This document shows, one piece after another, positions 47,401 to 56,121 of a stretch of DNA of 64,000 bases. Origin of the DNA: Myrmaecium sp. VS I D KN 1 (taxonomy: Eukaryota; Ascomycota; Dothideomycetes; Valsariales; Valsariaceae). Under the pieces are notes generated by a model that worked only from the letters and a program-made list of their open reading frames with translations, did no database searches and was not told the DNA's origin. The position numbers were made by a program, and so were the translations under genes. The stretch lies in assembly GCA_019775845.1 (NCBI GenBank), contig JADQAV010000043.1, positions 1-64,000 on the forward strand. Direction: 5' to 3'. Each line of letters opens with the position of its first letter. Position 1 is the stretch's first letter.

Positions 47401-47555
47401 GTGAGGCGCAGGACGGGGGAGAGGCGGAGGCGGGCGCCGGGGCGGATGAGGTGTGGATGTTGCGCACGGGGGCGCAGGGGTATTGGGAGCGCCGGGCGGC
47501 GGCGGGGATGCTGGGCGGGGTGTGGGAGGGGGTGCGGGAGGTTTTTGAGACGTAG
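44427..47555 (+). CDS. OSH3: Oxysterol-binding protein OSH3 (GOLD-like, PH and ORP domains)
   Basis: Exon 1 (44427-44462) encodes MAGMEQLEIHSK. A 57-nt intron (44463-44519, CTAAC branch site) keeps the frame open but is clearly intronic, because its removal joins SK to SYLVRW. Exon 2 is 44520-47555; total 1023 aa. The order is an N-terminal GOLD-like region (~10-170), a PH domain (~223-325, FYTGILQKKRRKR) and a low-complexity middle. The ORP lipid-transfer domain (~640-1000) carries KPFNPMLGETYELV and EKISHRPVRMACQ. A FFAT-like motif, DEFFDAVDG (~533), would bind the ER protein VAP/Scs2. The protein should move sterol or phosphoinositide at ER-plasma-membrane contacts. The fingerprint reads SHRP where most ORPs have SHHP. 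Confidence 0.94.
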   Translation: MAGMEQLEIHSKVGLTFRPLIPLPLTPEPPQSYLVRWINVPAGHTISWTIQPHKKSLNLGLFKHPGANPGTTPNLSSSTIDPPAASSPADNNTLALPTATRPRSGSRNDNSWVVEKLQSLGLKLVAWKGKCEADKVTVGQYDVPEGEGGMYGLCLDNTFSKTVSKTCTFMMMSYPTNAPPKSGHHLHFSQAPAGGPPPPLQGKPSPHLGSDSSESLAHDPNKTVGTGPRPKSSYGVESKDASGSAFYTGILQKKRRKRNQGYARRFFSLDLTTATLSYYRNNHSSALRGAIPLSLAAISANEKTREISVDSGAEVWHLRANNAKDFEGWRDALERASRSAETSRTPVAEVTGPDGGLAVPSDLPPPDDDRDWEKAEALVGRVAGIRDAVRRLAKDTESKMVPVAPSAGKSDPMSPGGQSDSQSAVSDYFADDSASAKVSFWKRKPSGSGANQSGLFRRSVSSQLAVPASESAPPVPPLPNGVKPVPTSKPPAPAPPADESVHANCVAVLKDLDAVVSEFRELLVQHKQKASAGLPERPAPSHRLSMVSTASSDEFFDAVDGDPAAKSTFLTIRRDSHDMDGEARTDDVSDGESESSSDGESGGGGGGGTLTHPPTEGDPGIFPTKPKSLTPLPLDPVPRRTTIAPPKVPPPSLIGFLRKNVGKDLSTIAMPVSANEPLSLLQSVAEAFEYTELLDGAIGAAAETGERLLHVAAFAVSGFAKARVKERAVRKPFNPMLGETYELVREDKGFRFLAEKISHRPVRMACQAESAGWTVIQAPLPVQKFWGKSAELNTDGRARLFFHALGGEQYSWTLATSFLRNIIAGEKYLEPVGSMTVTCDSTGAKALVTFKAGGMFAGRSEDLTIQAFSPSGSPLPLGLAGKWTQSLHWTRDGAPDPARPPIWTAGPLVDQPEKHYGFTRFAAALNEITPVERDHLPPTDSRLRPDQRAVEDGALDRAEALKARLEERQRARRRVMEEHGERWVPRWFVRAGEAQDGGEAEAGAGADEVWMLRTGAQGYWERRAAAGMLGGVWEGVREVFET

Positions 47556-47918
47556 ATGGATGGGGGGGATTTGGGGGAGAGGGGGGGATGGAGTGGCTTT
47601 GTCTTTTGTGAACTTGATTATTTTTGTATGTATTCGTGATAGAAAGGTCGTCCTAGCGGGGGGTTTCTGGAGGGGGAGAAGGGATTTCCATATGCTTCCG
47701 CATGCCTTCCATATGCCTTCCATTCACACGTTCTCCAGCTCCTGTCTGACCAGTGCATGCTCTCCTGCTCCTGCGAGCAAAGGGAGAGCAACAGCGTACA
47801 GTACCTATAACTGGAAACTTCGAAAGTGAAGAGGATGTGCTTCTTCGCCTCGTGCTTCAGGTAGCCCTTTCCCTCGCTTTTCCTATATAGGCCCCTTTCT
47901 TTTGATATTCTTCATCAA
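47556..47918. other. OSH3 3' region
   Basis: No gene. Contains three CATATGC-type imperfect repeats (CCATATGCTTCCGCATGCCTTCCATATGCC region at about 47687-47720) and then the tRNA 5' flank. Confidence 0.4.
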
Positions 47919-48013
47919 TCCGTTGTGGTCTAGTGGCTAGGATTTGTCGCTCTCACGTCTTCTATATAAGGGCTCAGCGCCGACAAGGCCGGGGTTCAAT
48001 TCCCCGCAACGGA
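47919..48013 (+). tRNA. tRNA-Glu(CUC) with intron
   Basis: Exons match the two tRNA-Glu(CUC) genes near 31.5-32.0 kb base for base. Anticodon loop CTCTCAC; the intron at 47956-47979 is 24 nt and differs from the other two except for the 3' CTCAG. The mature length is 71 nt. A T-run at 48039-48043 follows as a possible pol III terminator. Confidence 0.93.
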
Positions 48014-48058
48014 AATTTCCTTTTGATTGGAGAATCATTTTTTCCTTTCTTTTTCTCC

Positions 48059-48163
48059 TTCTTTTTTCTCCTTCTTTTTTCTCCTTCTTTTTTCTCCTTC
48101 TTTTTTCTCCTTCTTTTTTCTCCTTCTTTTTTCTCCTTCTTTTTTCTCCTTCTTTTTTCTCTT
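48059..48163. repeat. 13-bp minisatellite (TTCTTTTTTCTCC)8
   Basis: About eight nearly perfect 13-bp units starting 45 bp downstream of a tRNA-Glu gene. The strands are strictly pyrimidine/purine, so the tract could adopt a triplex-type structure (inference). Confidence 0.9.
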
Positions 48164-48235
48164 CTTAAGTTCACGAGTAGGCTTTTTTTCTAATTTTTTT
48201 AGATAAGGGGGAGAGGCACGTCTTATTCTTTATTC

Positions 48236-48236
48236 T

Positions 48237-48296
<60 letters not shown>

Positions 48297-48297
48297 T
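48236..48297. repeat. (TTTC)n microsatellite
   Basis: About 15 uninterrupted TTTC units. It extends the pyrimidine-rich character of the inter-tRNA region. Confidence 0.95.
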
Positions 48298-48497
48298 TTC
48301 GTCCTTAAGATAAGGAGGATAAAGTCCTCTCCCTCTTCCCTCTCTTATCCGTTCTCCTAAAATAGAATAGGTAAAGAAAAAAGTAGACAACCTTTTCCCC
48401 CTCCCTATTACTTAGCTTACTCTCGCAAAGTAAACAAAAAAAAAGAAAGGAAAAGAGAATAAAGATAAAAAAGGAAATACTTTCGTCCTTTCAGTTT

Positions 48498-48568
48498 TCC
48501 GATACCGGGAATTGAACCCGGGCCGCTCCGGTGAAAGCGGAGAATCCTAGCCACTAGACCATATCGGA
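48498..48568 (-). tRNA. tRNA-Glu(UUC), intronless
   Basis: Minus strand, 71 nt: acceptor TCCGATA/TATCGGA, D arm as in the CUC genes, anticodon loop CTTTCAC (anticodon TTC) flanked by CTCCG/CGGAG, and T arm CCGGGTTCAATTCCCGG. No intron. It faces the intron-bearing tRNA-Glu(CUC) at 47919 across the low-complexity spacer. Confidence 0.95.
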
Positions 48569-49747
48569 GATGTGATAACGAAACTTTGGGCAGCAGTGAT
48601 GATAAAGGGACGCCAGTCTGCCGGCAACGGGGCCGCGGGGCGGTCTTTTACCTCTTGCTCTTCACCCTCGCCCGCGACGTCCTCTTCACATACTGCGAAG
48701 TACTCCGTACTTAGATACTGTAGGCACCTCCGTAGTCTTCCAAGCGACCGACGGACGCTGGCCATCCATCACCGATGACGAGGCGCTAGCTGGCTGCGAG
48801 CCCAGCCTAGCACGGCCCACCCCACAGCGCTGCGGTGGACTCGACACTCACCACCCCCCGCGAAACCGGTGCTCTTAGGTGGCCCACCCAGATGCTCATG
48901 AGCTGCAGCAGCTGGGTCAGACATGCGATGGGAGGAGACGGGATAGGACTAGACAAGCCTGACGAGCCTTGGGAGGCTCCAACCAAGACCGAGAGCAGCA
49001 TTGGGAAAAGGGGGAAAGCAGAGGAACCAAGGTTCAAAAAAATCAAAGAATAAGAAGACCAGAGGGATATCCCTCGAAAGCACATCACTCCTCGGACATC
49101 GCTTTGAATTAGAACTACATCGCTATCTCGAAATTGAGAACTGCCGTAAAGCTGTTGTCCTCTTGTCGCCCTCGCTTTGCTCTTGGGAAAAGTGAATCGA
49201 TGTCAAGAAAAGGAGCTTTCAAATATGCCGCTCCCCATCCGATATTCTCTCCCATTCCTAGCCCATCCGATATTCTCTCCCATTCTTAGCCCATCCTACT
49301 CCCAGCCTTCACTGAAACGATGTGAAAAAAAGAAGGAAGAAGTAAAAGAAACGCAAAAGAAAAGGAAACAGGACAGTCAACCCCCACCTATCCACGAGCC
49401 CAGAGGAAGAAAGAAAACACCACCGCCTTTTAATAAAGATAATAAAGTAAAAGCGCCATCTCAAGACGAATAAGAAAGGAAAGGTGGGGGGTGTTGAAGG
49501 AAGGAGAAGGAAGAGAAAAAAAAGGTAAAGATCACGGCCTCGCTCAACACGCGGGAAAAAAAAAAGCAACCCAGACATAGATGAAAGGGAGGAGCACAGA
49601 AATAAAGAAACGAAACGCCGAAGAAACATCACCACCGCCCAATCGTAAGACTCACGATACAACCCCTCACATGACGGCATCAGAAGCAACCATGACATGG
49701 AAGAAAAAAAAAGAAAAGATAGAAAAAAGAGGGTGGAGGGAAGAAGA
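48569..49747. other. Gene-free region
   Basis: Nothing coding is supported. A-rich DNA (about 49300-49740) probably forms the 3' UTR of the leftward glycosyltransferase gene. Two near-copies of a CATCCGATATTCTCTCCCAT segment lie at 49227-49283. Confidence 0.5.
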
Positions 49748-51099
49748 TCAGACCTCCACCACCCGTCCCTCACCATACATACGAATCTCCTCACCATCAC
49801 GCTTACGCAGGACCTCCGCGCCTTCAAGCCGACGACCGCGCTCGTCCTGAACCACCCCCTCGCGCTCCCCCTCCATTCCCGATCCTCCCACACCCGGCCG
49901 GCTGGCCGTCGCCATCTCGCCAAACAGGCCGTGCAGACCGGGCACAAAGGCGCCCATAACCGCGTTCACCAGCGTCTCGCGCGGTCCCTTGACCTTCTCG
50001 TTCCAGTAGTGGCGCACGAAATGGCCCACGCAGCCGGTCCGTTCAGGCGCGTACGGGCTGCCGTTCGCCTCCGCGCAGGGGAGCACGCGCACGTCGTCGG
50101 TGCGGTTGAAGTCGTCGCGGAGATACTCGCCGAAGGCGCGCTGCTCGTGAAAGACCTCCGTCTTCCATTGCGCGCATCCCGGGTACCGCGTCTCGTTCGG
50201 GCACTCGCCCCACGCCTGCATCAGCTCCTGCGTCCGCTCGCTCTGCTGCGCGATCACGAAGCCCGTGTTCAGCAGGATTCGCCCTTGCCCATCCAGATTC
50301 CAGGGTGCGTCCGGGTCGACGGCCATGGCGACGAGCGTGTTGGGCGTGATTTGCCAGTAGTTGAGCAGCCACTCCAGCGGCAGGGTCGTGTGGTGAAAGT
50401 GCGCGTCCGTGTCGAGGAAGACGACGAGGTCGTGCGATTGGAGGGCCTGCTTGATCATCGGCACCTTGACCCAAGTGTTCCAGCGGTCCGCGTAGGCGGG
50501 CGCGCGCACGTACTTGTAGGTGTAGCCGTGAATGAGGGCTGGGGGAGTCAGAACGGAAATTTCAACGGAAAGGCGGATCCTGCTTACCATACAGGTAGTG
50601 CGACAGCACTCCGCTGGTCAGGTGACCAATGTTGGACCAGGTGATGGGCTCGGTCGAGAAGAGCTGGCCTTTGTCGGAAAGGGGCCGGGTGTCGACGTCG
50701 AGGATGCAGACCTTCTTGCCGAGCGGCTTGGTAAAGCGCGGCTCGCCGGCAGGCAATGACCAGACGGTGCCCTCGTCGTCGACGAAGTCGCGGGCGGTGA
50801 TGGGGTGAATTAGCGGGGCGTAGAGCTGGTGGAGCGACTGGAGGAAGTCGAGAGAGGTCTGGTTGAGCGCGAGTTCATGCGGCCGACTGTGGTCCTCGTC
50901 AGTATACCCATGGAAGAGAGGTGAGATGATGAAGCTACCTGGGCGGTGGCACGACATAGGTGCTGAAAAAGGCGGTCTCGTAGGCGTAGTAGCCCAGAGC
51001 GACGAACATGGGCACCATAGTGAGCAGCAACACCCGTCGCCAGCGCGCGGCAGGCGACATGCTCGACATGGCCTCCCACTTGGGGCTGTTGGAGTTCAT
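49748..51099 (-). CDS. Type II membrane glycosyltransferase, GT-A fold (GT34/Mnn10-like)
   Basis: Three exons, 50939-51099, 50588-50886 and 49748-50538, with introns of 52 and 49 nt, give 416 aa. A short cytosolic tail precedes one transmembrane segment (~24-45, VLLLTMVPMFVALGYYA), typical of a Golgi type II protein. The lumenal catalytic region has HGYTYKYVRAPAYADRW, then W-x-K-x-P-x-I and the metal-binding DxD in FLDTDAHF (Asp196, Asp198). LLNTGFV follows. This arrangement resembles the GT34 galactosyl/mannosyltransferase group (Gma12/Mnn10). The donor sugar cannot be told. Several Cys and N-glycosylation sequons fit a secretory location. The last 60 residues are charged and poorly ordered. 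Confidence 0.85.
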
Positions 51100-52988
51100 G
51101 ACGGCGGTGAGTGGGTTGTCGAGTCGATTGGGTGAAGAATGGGAACGACTTCGGCTGCGTCACGTCGGCGCGTGTGCCGGATCAGGAGCGGGCCGTGAGG
51201 GTGCTGTCGCTACGTGCAGGGAGTGTGAATGGTGGATGACCGGGGGAGGTAGCGAGACAGCGTGACTGCGTGACGACGTGACGGCGGCGGAGAAGTAATC
51301 GAGGGCGTGAGGTCAATGGGACAACGACATGACGACGGAAGTGATCTTGAAGGTAGAGGAGAACGAGTGAGAGAGTGAGTGACAGAGGTGAGAAAGGAAG
51401 ATGAGGTGAGAAGAGAGAAGAGAGACGTCGAGGGAGCAAGGTACTAACGGGAGGAATGAAAGAGGAAGGCGGCAGACCGGCACCGTTTCCATTCCTCGGA
51501 TGCCATTCCGGGCCGCAGTCAGCAAGTCCGCAGCCAACCTGGAACAGTTACAAGCACCGTCAGGTAGTATCGTACCTCGTATTACCTCGACCAGTCAGCT
51601 TTTCGGGGGTATTACCTTTGGGCTACTACCTGTACATGCCTAACCGGGCGGGCTCTGGTCCGACAACGCTCCACCAAACGCTTTCAACGGTTCTGATTCC
51701 GCCGGCGATGGGTACTTAGGAATAGCACATCGCGAGATTTAAGGTAAATAACGTTAAGTTAACCGAGTGCGGGTCGTTAGGCTGGTTGGGCGTTCGTATC
51801 CTTCATTTGGGGGCGTTCGACGGATTGCCTCCGCTTCCTTTTCTCACCTCCACCTTCACCACCACCAACATCAACACCAACAACACGAACCATACAACAC
51901 CAACTCACTGCCTATTTATGGTACCGTTCTCGCCCCAGGTTTCGAACCGGACTCTAGACGGACGAGCGCGTCGGTGTTGTTCCATTCTTCTCAGTCGGCT
52001 CTGGATATCAGGACATGTGAAGGGAGGAAGTACCCACCGAACGTACTACATTCCATTCCAACCATCGTGAACCGAGGGCGCGGCGTCGGCATCGGCACGG
52101 CGCAACTCCACAACTACTAAACTACCTTAACCTCAACCATCGTCCCCTCCTACATACCTTGCACCATCACCCCCTTCGAACACGGTACACGGTACGACTC
52201 CTCCTCAAGCAAGGCGAGGAGGGGATACGGGATACGGTACGAAGTACACAGCCCAACGCAGCTCAGCCCAGACCAGAAGCCAAGATCATCCAAGCTAAGC
52301 CAAGCCTCGGACCAACGCGCTCTCTTTCCTTCATAACACCCCTCATAACCCCGTATCCGCAAGCCAGCAAACCAGCAGGGCAGAACCGAGCAAGGATACC
52401 CCCAGCAATCCCCTCCCTACCAACAAAATCCCAACGACCAGGACACGAGGGGAGAAGAGGCTGGAGAGGGAGGGGAAAAAAGGAAAAAGGGAAAAAGGAA
52501 TCTTAAATTCCCGCCCAGGGTCTAGGCACCCGCGGCCCAAGTCCCCTACTAACTACAGTTTGTCCCCGCACCCGCAATCGATAGGGGGTATCGATCGAAT
52601 CAGCGTTCACCCATCTTCCCATGCGTGGGAAATAAGCTCCCTTAGCGGCGCGACCTTGTCGGCCTGTTGCGCGACGCTGGGACCAACATAGGGGACTCGG
52701 TCGCAGGCGTGTTGTACTGTGTACCGTGCGCTGTGTACAGGACGGACTTGGGAAATGCCTCTTTTCGGCCCCCGCCGCCTGGTGAATACGGCGGATGGAT
52801 GAAGAGAGGAGGTACTGACAAATGTAAATTAGGTATACCGCTCTCCCCTTTTCTCTCACGAAGGCGACAGAGAACGAAATAAAATTACGGACTTCTTCTT
52901 CTTCGTCTTCCCTCTCAGCGAAGCGAATTCCTTCGCGCCTGCGGTGGGGCGGGCGGTCGGTTCCACCTACCGACGTCAAGATAAGATG

Positions 52989-53012
52989 AAGCTCAAGCTC
53001 AAGCTCAAGCTC
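52989..53012. repeat. 6-bp tandem repeat (AAGCTC)4
   Basis: Four perfect units in the gene-free region between the glycosyltransferase and the second SDR. Confidence 0.9.
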
Positions 53013-53572
53013 AAAAAAACGGAAAAAAAAAGGGGGAAATCTCAGCAGATGTACATCCAACAAGGCTCCAAACGCCGAACACGAGAAAGAGCGAAAAAGA
53101 GCGTTGGCGCCTAACAATAAGAGAAAGAAAAAAGAAAAAGGGAATAGGTAGGAAAGGCGACTCAGAGAAACTCGCCCCCACCCTATTTTCGCTTTCATTC
53201 CTTCGCTTCTCCCTAAGCTTATTTTAAAATTAAAGATGTTGAACAGGCGAGATTCGGAAACTGGAGATCTCCGAATTTGATCTCTCAGTTGTTATTGGTG
53301 AGAAATCCCCAGTTACTGGTTAATAGGTGGATTTCCCCTCGTCCTTGGGAGGCCGGGACGTTTCTTGGAAAGAGGAGAGATGCTGACGATATGTAGGTAT
53401 GTCTTTGATGTCTGTAAAGGGCTTTCTGATTCCCTATAATGAAGAATAAAGGGGGGAAATTAATAGGCAGGTCATTTGGAAGCTTTCCTTCTTCTTTTCC
53501 TTTTCTTCTGTTCTTTTTTCTCCATTTCAATATCTTTTACGAGAGTTAATAGAGGCCAAAGGTAAGGTGTAT

Positions 53573-53592
53573 AGTCAGTCAGTCAGTCAGTC
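53573..53592. repeat. (AGTC)5 microsatellite
   Basis: Five perfect AGTC units followed by related ATCT/ATTC repeats, downstream of the SDR gene. Confidence 0.9.
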
Positions 53593-53741
53593 AATTCGTC
53601 AGTCATTCAATCAGCCATCTATCTATCTATTCAATCGCTCTACCGGTCCTGCACCACAGTCTCCCTCTCACGCCTTGAACTGCGAAAAAATTCCAGGTCC
53701 CATCATCTCCAAATCACCATTCAACTCTCCCCTCAACTCAC

Positions 53742-54913
53742 CTACACCAACGTGTACCCCCCATCACACACCACCTCGCTCCCCGTCACAAACCCACTCG
53801 CCTCGCTCGCCAACCACAAAAACACCCCCTTGATCTCCCGCACGTGTCCCTGGCGCCCCAAGACGGCCATGCGATACGCCTCCTGCCGCGTATGCGGGCT
53901 CGCGCCCATGCGCGTGTCGAAGAACCCGGGCGCGACGACGTTGACGCGGGCGAAGTCGCGCCACTCGCGCGCGAGCGAGCGGCCCAGGTGCGAGACGAAG
54001 GCTTTGGTCGCGTTGTAGACGGGCTGGTCGACGGGCACGTTGACGATGCGGGCGCTCATGCTGGAGGTCAGGATGAGGGTGCCGCCGTGGGGTTGGGTGC
54101 GGAAGAGGGTCCCCGCGTGTTTGGCGCAGAAGAGGGCGCCGTCGACTTGGATGGGAGGAGAGAGGGTCAGTGGGGGTAGGAGAGAAGGGGGCAGGGGGGG
54201 GTGGATGCGCTGCGTACCGTTCACGGACATCTGCTTTCGGTATTCGGGGATGGTTTGCTCGAGGAGGGGTTTGGAGATGGCCATTCCTGGGGAGAAGGCG
54301 TGGTGAGTGCGATTCATGGAGAGAGACGGTCGGAATCTTTACCCGCGTTGGCGATGAAAACGTCGACTTTGCCGAAGTCGGCGACGACGCGGGCGAGGGT
54401 GTTGCCGACTTGATCGTAGTCCGAGACTGGCTCCGTCAGCGTGGATGATGCGTCTGCAGGGCAAGGAGTGGGAGGAAGACATACCGTCGACTTGATATGC
54501 TGCCGTTCGGACGCCGTGGGCTTTGGCGATGTCCTGCGCCTTTTGAATGGCGGCGTCGTTTCTGTTTGGAAGAGCGTTAGGCTGGAGGAGAAGGAGACAG
54601 ATGAAACGAGACAGGACGCGCGAGGACACGATCGAGCGGCAGAGAGAAAAAGCTGCCAGCATGCCGGAACGACCACGAAGAAAGGCAGTTCACGATCCGC
54701 CGTGGGCACTCACGAATGATACCACAACGCCACATCCCCACCCGCTTCCGCCATCGCCTCCGCGGCCGCCAGCCCGAGCCCGTCCGCCGCGCCCGTGACC
54801 ACCGTCACTTTACCCGTCATCCGGAACTGCTCCATCACGTTGTCCGGGATGTCCGGGAAAGGGCGGGGGAAACCGGGCCGCTCGCGGGCGCAGTCTTCGA
54901 TCGTCATCGACAT
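53742..54913 (-). CDS. SDR oxidoreductase, sorbose/xylulose reductase-like
   Basis: Five exons, 54714-54913, 54485-54561, 54343-54426, 54218-54286 and 53742-54145, give 277 aa. Four introns of 56-152 nt all follow GT-AG. The cofactor motif is TGAADGLG (~40-47). The catalytic Ser is in LTSSMS (~172) and Tyr187-x3-Lys191 is in YNATK. APGFFDTRM and the C-terminal DGGYTLV fit the Sou1/NADP-mannitol-dehydrogenase/L-xylulose-reductase branch of classical SDRs, which reduces keto-sugars with NADPH in the cytosol. The exact substrate is inferred from overall likeness only. The chosen start gives a normal ~33-residue lead before the Rossmann fold; an in-frame ATG further upstream exists. Confidence 0.88.
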
Positions 54914-56121
54914 CTTGTTCGTCGGGGTGAATTGGCTGACTGATGTGGTAGAGGGGTGTGTTGTACGTGACCGGCACGTTGTTCGTCCTTGGGACTGAGG
55001 GTGGAATGGATTCACATATCTTTGTAGTCGTTGATATGAGGGGAAGTGGGGGTATCCGGGTCCCGGCGGGCGGGCTGGGGCGGAGGCGGGGCAGTGAAGA
55101 TCTCCGGTGGAGAGCGAATGGAAGGTGGATGCGGGGCAAGGCTGTGAATGCCTTGCAACCTGAGAATCGAGGGATCTAAGAGCTCACCCATGGCGGCATG
55201 TCGTCGTTCACCACAGCGGGTATTCTGGCCTTTCCAATGCAGCGGAGTGACGTCCTGACGTCCCGACGGTCTGGCAGGCGGGCGAACTGAAGGTCCGAGG
55301 ATTCGGAAATCTGTCCTGCTGCCGACCAATCCGCCGACATTTTCACCCAGACATCAGAGAGCTTGGTATGCGAGTGCTTCTAGCGCAGATGGACGAGGAG
55401 ATCACTGGAAGGAAAGGGCCATGATGGTCGTATGGTGTACACAGCCTAGGCTCGTCGATATCCTTCGGCTTATCTTCTCGTGAACAGGTTGACGGGCTCT
55501 TATTTTACTTTCCACGCTCATGTGCCGATGGGTCCACTTCTACCGTAGGTTTGAATCCCGGCCCCTCTCGTTCAGCCATAGCAGAGGAGTAGATGGACGT
55601 ATACATGTTTGGGCGAGACGCGAACGGGAAGATCCATGAGGTGGACCTAATGAGAGAGAGTGTTTGACCCGTGAGTGCACGTCTGTACGCCAGACTCGGA
55701 GGCCACTTCAATCCATGACAGGATATGTAGGGCGGGCAACTGAAGCCCTGCAACTGCGTTCGATGCAATGCTGTAAAAGATCAAGCCCGAACCGATCGAC
55801 AGTGTAGATGGTAGGTTGATGGTCCTTGCTGCCTGAGGCATGAATGTCGGCAACGGTCGGTCCACTTGGCGGGAGGCTGGAACGCGACATTAGCGTGTCG
55901 ACGCGTTTAAGTGCTTCGCTTTCACCTCAGCAACGGACCACCCTTCTACACTCAGTGACCTCGATACATTATTCACCTTTGTTCATGATACCCCATATTA
56001 CCCGATAGACAGCAATAATCTGCATACTCTACAATCGAAGCGCACCTCCTGCCTGCCATTGCAACAATCCCCCAACCAACGCGTCCACGCAGCCATCCGC
56101 GCCATCACCGGCAGCTTCAGC
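54914..56121. other. Divergent promoter region between SDR and MRC1
   Basis: About 1.2 kb with no supported gene. It should hold the promoters of the leftward SDR and of rightward MRC1. Confidence 0.5.

Larger units (their letters stand above)
48014..48497. other. Low-complexity pyrimidine/AT-rich region between two tRNA genes
   Basis: Holds a 13-bp minisatellite (about 48059-48163), a (TTTC)n microsatellite (48236-48297) and AT-rich DNA with almost no TpG. No coding sequence; an apparent Phe/Ser-rich frame here is only the repeat read as protein. Confidence 0.6.
51100..53741. other. 2.6-kb gene-free region
   Basis: No gene on either strand. Features seen are a CAC/AAC-rich stretch (51840-51900), an (AAGCTC)4 repeat (52989-53012), AT-rich DNA at 53100-53560 and an (AGTC)5 microsatellite (53573-53592). 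The left part is the promoter side of the glycosyltransferase. Confidence 0.5.

Noticed and set aside
47933-48193. Phe/Ser-rich open frame overlapping the tRNA and minisatellite
   Set aside because: It is a tRNA exon and a 13-bp repeat read as protein; the repeat unit is 13 bp, so the frame merely has no stops.
51936-51975. T-arm-like GGTTTCGAACC
   Set aside because: Isolated B-box-like sequence without the rest of a cloverleaf.
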